This document shows, in pieces, positions 34,429-37,900 of a stretch of DNA of 37,900 bases. The stretch is from positions 1 to 37,900 of the forward strand of contig QWQG01000105.1 in the NCBI GenBank assembly GCA_003670925.1, read 5' to 3'. How positions within the stretch are numbered: position 1 is the first letter of the stretch; every line of letters starts with the position of its first letter. The position numbers and the translations under genes were made by a program. A model generated the notes under the pieces. The model was not told the DNA's origin. It searched no databases and saw only the letters and a program-made list of their open reading frames with translations. The DNA comes from Planctomycetota bacterium. Lineage in GTDB: Bacteria; Planctomycetota; Planctomycetia; Planctomycetales; Planctomycetaceae.

Positions 34429-35622
34429 TCAGACTTGCTTCGCATGGCCTCGCGCCGGATTTTTCCAGACCCAGACGTCTTCTTCCCGCAGGCGAAGGTA
34501 GCTGTTATAGCGAGCGGATGAAATGAGTCCTTGGGACACCGCTTCCTTCACGCCACAGCCTTCTTCATGGGTATGGGTACAATCCTGAAAGCGACAGCAG
34601 GAAATGAAAGGGCGAAATTCGACGTAATAGCCATCAACTTCATCCAACGAGATGTCCCAAAGTTCAAACTGTCGGATTCCAGGTGTATCGCAGACCCAGC
34701 CGCCAAAGGTCAACGGCACCAGACGAGCGCGGCGCGTGGTGTGAGTTCCCTTACGCGTCCAATCTCCCACGTCTGCCGTCTGCAGGCCTAGTTCCTGATC
34801 GACGCAATTCAGGAGCGATGATTTGCCGACACCGCTTTGGCCACTCACGGCCGTCTGGCGATTCTTAAGCAGATGTCGCAGCTGATCGATACCCCGTCCG
34901 TCCATGGCACAAGTCAGGACAACATTATATCCGATCCGACCGTAGGTTCGTACATGCTGCAGCAGCGTCCCTGGATCGACGAGGTCGATCTTGTTGATGC
35001 AGATGATCGGTTCAATGTTGAGGCGTTCGGCGCTGACAAGGAACCGATCGATTAGTTGAGGTTTGAAGTCCGGATCGGCGGCAGTGCCTACGATCAGTAC
35101 TTGATCAATGTTGGCCACTAAAATATGTTCGCGGCGTTGACTACCACGCGACAGCAGCCCATGACGTGGTTCCACTCGTTCAATCACGCCTTGATTCGCG
35201 TCACCTTCGTGTCGGAAGAGAACTCGATCACCGGTGACGACGACGTTACGGGCATCGCGGGCCATCGATTTCAGAACGCCGCGCACGGAACATGCAAATT
35301 CCTTTTGATCGGCATCGTCCCGCACCATGATGTGGAGGCCGATAAAGCTTGTGACGCGTCCACGCCGCAGGCCTTTTTCATCGACAACACGCAGTAACTG
35401 ATTACCCTGCGAAGAAATGCCAACGAGCGTCCGGCGGCGTGACAAATCACCACGACCAGTCACACGTTCGGAGTGCTTGACGTCGGCAGCGGATTCCTGA
35501 TCGTTCAACAGTTCGTCTGTCAGATTCTGTTGTCGCGTGCGCACCTGCTTGTTGCGGCGCAGATCCACTCGTACTTTTTTGCCATGCTGCGCTCGAGGTG
35601 ACTTTCGTCCTTTGTCTGCCAT
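34429..35622 (-). CDS. rsgA: Ribosome small subunit-dependent GTPase A
   Basis: The 397-residue protein has the circularly permuted GTPase order of RsgA. G4 comes first (CINKIDLV, about 207), then G1 (GQSGVGKSSLLN, about 262), the G2 region (WTRKGTHTTR) and G3 (DTPGIRQFE). An OB-fold domain precedes these (RGRVTSFIGLHIMV; VVTGDRVLF), and the C-terminal zinc site reads CCRFQDCTHTHEEGCGV. RsgA checks late 30S subunit assembly and releases factors on GTP hydrolysis. The N-terminus is longer than usual and very basic (KSPRAQHGKKVRVDLRRNKQ). The start ATG directly follows the stop of the BON-domain gene upstream (TGAATG), so the two are translationally coupled. It joins RsmB and the pseudouridine synthase in a ribosome-maturation neighbourhood. 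Confidence 0.95.
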   Translation of the reverse strand: MADKGRKSPRAQHGKKVRVDLRRNKQVRTRQQNLTDELLNDQESAADVKHSERVTGRGDLSRRRTLVGISSQGNQLLRVVDEKGLRRGRVTSFIGLHIMVRDDADQKEFACSVRGVLKSMARDARNVVVTGDRVLFRHEGDANQGVIERVEPRHGLLSRGSQRREHILVANIDQVLIVGTAADPDFKPQLIDRFLVSAERLNIEPIICINKIDLVDPGTLLQHVRTYGRIGYNVVLTCAMDGRGIDQLRHLLKNRQTAVSGQSGVGKSSLLNCVDQELGLQTADVGDWTRKGTHTTRRARLVPLTFGGWVCDTPGIRQFELWDISLDEVDGYYVEFRPFISCCRFQDCTHTHEEGCGVKEAVSQGLISSARYNSYLRLREEDVWVWKNPARGHAKQV

Positions 35623-36285
35623 TCAGTTTGCCTGCACGACAATCTGGTTATCGACTTTGCGGACACCTGGTTGCAGACGCATCAGATTGGCGGCAAGTCG
35701 CCGCGTCTCGACACTAGTGGCTGAACCGGTGAGTACTGCCACCCCATCTAAATTCATCGCAACGTTAATTTCGGACAGTTCCGGTCGTCTGGTGGTGAAA
35801 CGGCCCAGCGTTGCCAAGTTGGCGCTGGCCAGACGCCCGTTGATTTGTGACTGCGATGCCGTTGGAAACGCAAACCCTACGCGGAGGGCTGTCCTAATCT
35901 CACGAACCGTTCCGGATTGCTGGCCTGTGCTCTGCTGTGACTGATTATTCTGAATTGCTTGGAACTGCCGATTTGATGCCTGCTGATTTCCGGCCTGACT
36001 CGCTCCGCCCACAAAACCTTGAGTCGCGTTCGAACCAATAAAGGACTGGGCTGCGTTGGATATTGCAGTCGATTCTCCGGGTATTGTCCCAGCAAAACTG
36101 TTGTTCCCTGATAGGCCGCTGCCAGTCGCGCCACTTTGCCCGGCCGAGAGTCCGCCGCTCGTACCACCTGCACCAGCCCCTCCCATGCCCGAGGCCCCGG
36201 AAGTTCCGGTTGTTTGAGCGGAAGCGATGGAAGCCAGTCCAATGAGCACGCACGCCGCGGTTACAACTTTCATGGATGTCTGCAT
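35623..36285 (-). CDS. Secreted BON-domain protein with a Gly/Ser-rich middle, coupled to rsgA
   Basis: The 220-residue product has a signal peptide (MKVVTAACVLIGLASIASAQ, counted from the second Met, with Met1 four residues earlier). Residues about 25-125 are a low-complexity Gly/Ser/Thr/Asn/Gln-rich stretch (GMGGAGAGGTSGGLSAGQSG). The C-terminal 55 residues form a BON domain: V-A-M-N-L-D-G-V-A-V-L-T-G-S-A, then R-R-L-A-A-N-L and P-G-V-R-K-V-D-N-Q. BON domains bind membranes or interact with other envelope proteins. Its stop abuts the start of rsgA with no gap, although the two products act in different compartments, so coupling may be for expression only. The two possible starts (36285 and 36273) cannot be separated by ribosome sites. 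Confidence 0.8.
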   Translation of the reverse strand: MQTSMKVVTAACVLIGLASIASAQTTGTSGASGMGGAGAGGTSGGLSAGQSGATGSGLSGNNSFAGTIPGESTAISNAAQSFIGSNATQGFVGGASQAGNQQASNRQFQAIQNNQSQQSTGQQSGTVREIRTALRVGFAFPTASQSQINGRLASANLATLGRFTTRRPELSEINVAMNLDGVAVLTGSATSVETRRLAANLMRLQPGVRKVDNQIVVQAN

Positions 36286-36665
36286 ATGTAGATTCTCAAT
36301 GCACAGCGACGGAACTCAGTGAATCTGCTGCGGCAACTCAGTCTCGCATCTTTGGTTACCTGAAAATTGCAGCAACTCTTTCAGAGTATCGCAAAATGAG
36401 CCCAGTCTTGTCGAATGGGAACCTTATCAAACAACAAAAAGGACTTCTTCTCCTCAAAAATGGCCTGCTCGGCCGTTATCGTCCGAAGAGTTTCAAACGC
36501 GACTTTTCCGACTATGCCGCATTTTTTGTGTGAGTCGCACGCGAGAATACCCGCCAAAACACCAAACTACGCGGCATCCTTGTGATCAGATGAGTATACT
36601 CTTGGGTGCAAACCATGGGCAGAATGCCCGCTGGCCTCAGATAATATACTTTGGATCGTGAAACC
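36286..36665. other. Intergenic region between divergent BON and pseudouridine synthase genes
   Basis: About 380 bases hold promoters for two divergent genes. AT-rich candidate -10 elements TATACT (36595-36600) and AATATA (36643-36648) precede the pseudouridine synthase, with no clear -35. An 85-codon plus-strand frame (36276-36533) overlaps the BON start on the opposite strand and has no family resemblance, so I leave it out. Confidence 0.4.
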
Positions 36666-37900
36666 ATGCCGCCTCGTCGCCCTCAATCTGGCACCGACAA
36701 TGCCAAACGTAACCCCGCCAAACGTAAGCCAGTGGATCGCCCTTCACGTGGTGTTTCCAAAGGGCCGAGGGAAAAATCGGATCGAGGCCCACGCGCTTCG
36801 ATCAGCCGTAAACGCCCGGCATTCAAAGTGCCGGAGGCACGCGGGGTCCGCTCAGGGGCCGTTGCGGCGGTGGATGATGTGACTCCTGACAGCGTGAAGT
36901 CGCCGGATGAAATGCGATTACAAAAATTTCTGGCGATGGCAGGGGTAGATTCGCGACGCAACTGCGAAGAATACATCCGCACGGGACGCGTCACGGTCGA
37001 TGGCGAAGTCATTACGGATCCGGCACGCAGCGTCGATCCCAAGACACAGGAAATCAAACTGGATGCGGAACGACTCCGTCCGCCCCGTTTTCGTTATTTT
37101 CTCGTGAACAAGCCTCGAGGTTTCTTGTGTACAAATTCAGATCCGCAAGGACGCCCACGAGCCATCGACCTCGTCCCCGCGGTCGATCAGCGATTGTTCA
37201 CCGTCGGTCGCTTGGACGAAAGTACGGAAGGGATGTTGCTGGTCACGAATGATGGCGATCTTGCCCAGCAATTGGCGCACCCACGATTTGAAGTCATTCG
37301 CCGCTATCGCTGTTTAGTGGCTGGTTTTCCTCAACCAGATATCCTGCATCAGCTGCGCGAAGGCATGTACTTCGCCGAAGGTTTTTTCCGTTTTCGAAGC
37401 GTGCGTGTTTTCAAACGCCGTGGACGCAGCACAATTCTGGAACTGGAATTGCAAGAAGGAAAGAATCGCGAAATCAGACGTTTGATGGCCCGCGTCGGAC
37501 ACAAAGTGCTGGCCCTAGAACGAGTTGCCTTCGGACCATTGAAGCTCGGAAGTCTGCCACCGGGGCGACACCGTGAATTATCCTCGTTTGAAATTCGTCA
37601 ACTTCGACAATTTATTGAGCACGGCGAAGCATCGGATTCAGATTCGCAGCGCGGAGGAAATAAACAAAAATTTGGCTATCGCACCGGACAAACACGCGGC
37701 GATCGTAAACGCTCAACGCCAAGCGAAGTACAGGCGGGAACACCGGCAACTGAAACACCGGAAACCAGAACACCGGAAACCAGATCACCGGAAACCAGAA
37801 CACCGGCAACCAGAACACCGGCAACTAGAACACCGGAAACCAGAACACCGGCAACCAGAACACCGGCAACCAGAACACCGGCAACCAGAACACCGGCAAC
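36666..37900 (+). CDS. RsuA/RluB-type pseudouridine synthase (runs off right edge)
   Basis: From the ATG at 36666 the frame is open to the window end. The first 80 residues are basic and probably disordered (MPPRRPQSGTDNAKRNPAKR). An S4 RNA-binding domain follows (MRLQKFLAMAGVDSRRNCEE, about 83-130), then the catalytic domain with FLVNKPRGFLCTNSDPQGRP and the catalytic Asp in GRLDESTEGMLLVTNDGDL (about residue 183). K-N-R-E-I-R-R-L-M is the usual C-terminal core motif. The enzyme turns uridine into pseudouridine in 23S or 16S rRNA; the RluB and RsuA branches cannot be separated here. After about residue 320 a charged tail leads into a Thr-Pro-Ala/Glu-Thr-Arg pentapeptide repeat (from residue 359) encoded by a 15-bp tandem repeat that continues past the edge. 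Confidence 0.93.
   Translation, partial: MPPRRPQSGTDNAKRNPAKRKPVDRPSRGVSKGPREKSDRGPRASISRKRPAFKVPEARGVRSGAVAAVDDVTPDSVKSPDEMRLQKFLAMAGVDSRRNCEEYIRTGRVTVDGEVITDPARSVDPKTQEIKLDAERLRPPRFRYFLVNKPRGFLCTNSDPQGRPRAIDLVPAVDQRLFTVGRLDESTEGMLLVTNDGDLAQQLAHPRFEVIRRYRCLVAGFPQPDILHQLREGMYFAEGFFRFRSVRVFKRRGRSTILELELQEGKNREIRRLMARVGHKVLALERVAFGPLKLGSLPPGRHRELSSFEIRQLRQFIEHGEASDSDSQRGGNKQKFGYRTGQTRGDRKRSTPSEVQAGTPATETPETRTPETRSPETRTPATRTPATRTPETRTPATRTPATRTPATRTPA
37740..37900 (+). repeat. 15-bp coding minisatellite, about 10.7 copies, open at the right edge
   Basis: The unit ACACCGGMAACCAGA repeats in frame, each copy coding for Thr-Pro-(Ala/Glu)-Thr-Arg. The first copy ends in Glu, copy 3 begins with TCA (Ser) and one copy has ACT. 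The last three complete copies are identical, which suggests recent expansion by slippage or unequal exchange. The array continues beyond the window, so its length is unknown. Confidence 0.95.

Noticed and set aside
36276-36533. 85-codon plus-strand frame
   Set aside because: It overlaps the start of the BON gene, lacks a ribosome site and resembles no family.
37740-37900. Repeat array as a possible CRISPR
   Set aside because: Units are 15 bp, directly adjacent, without spacers, and stay in frame with the pseudouridine synthase gene.

Overview
The window looks like chromosomal DNA from a member of the Planctomycetota, probably the order Planctomycetales. This rests on the gene content: a DUF1501 protein with a Tat-type leader, a very large secreted dehydrogenase/multiheme cytochrome fusion ending in the planctomycete-type heme-binding domain, a secreted PQQ-type propeller with a membrane tail, a zinc-ribbon/single-TM/STN-like protein, and a two-protease-domain HtrA-like protein. 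Base composition is moderate (about 50-55% GC by eye). No tRNA, rRNA or CRISPR array was seen.

Layout. Bases 1-1100 are accessory debris: the first codons of a type I restriction R subunit leaving the left edge, a small helical protein overlapping by ATGA an HNH-type reading frame that stops after 22 codons, and a small minus-strand gene with a strong ribosome site but a broken frame at an A7 run. Bases 1314-7390 form a plus-strand heavy-metal efflux cluster: a His/Cys-rich exported protein, a CusB/CzcB-like adaptor with His-rich ends, a CusA/CzcA-like RND pump and a His-rich lipoprotein, without an outer-membrane channel gene. Bases 7498-10470 hold the minus-strand dehydrogenase/cytochrome fusion. 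Bases 10471-11624 contain a C-terminal scrap of an IS4/Tn5-type transposase in otherwise non-coding DNA.

Bases 11625-23409 are mainly metabolic and housekeeping genes: an amidase-signature enzyme, a calcineurin-like phosphoesterase, a THUMP-domain RNA methyltransferase, an unknown conserved-looking protein, a stand-alone M41-like zinc protease, the HtrA-like protein, an ABC-F ATPase and glucose-6-phosphate dehydrogenase (zwf). Bases 23512-31301 run mostly on the minus strand: the zinc-ribbon/STN-like membrane protein, an exported alpha/beta hydrolase, the DUF1501 protein and the propeller/membrane protein, with one tiny charged plus-strand ORF. Bases 31607-37900 hold a translation-related set: RsmB, an exported coiled-coil protein, a BON-domain secreted protein directly abutting RsgA, and an RsuA/RluB-type pseudouridine synthase whose tail becomes a 15-bp coding minisatellite reaching the right edge.

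The genes fall into three themes: periplasmic metal handling, envelope redox and quality control, and ribosome maturation (RsmB, RsgA, the THUMP methyltransferase, the pseudouridine synthase, ABC-F). No clear new defence or mobile system stands out. The less ordinary items are the efflux cluster with its two His-rich accessory proteins, the protease with a PDZ domain inside a dead second protease domain, the stand-alone M41-like protease, and the coding minisatellite.
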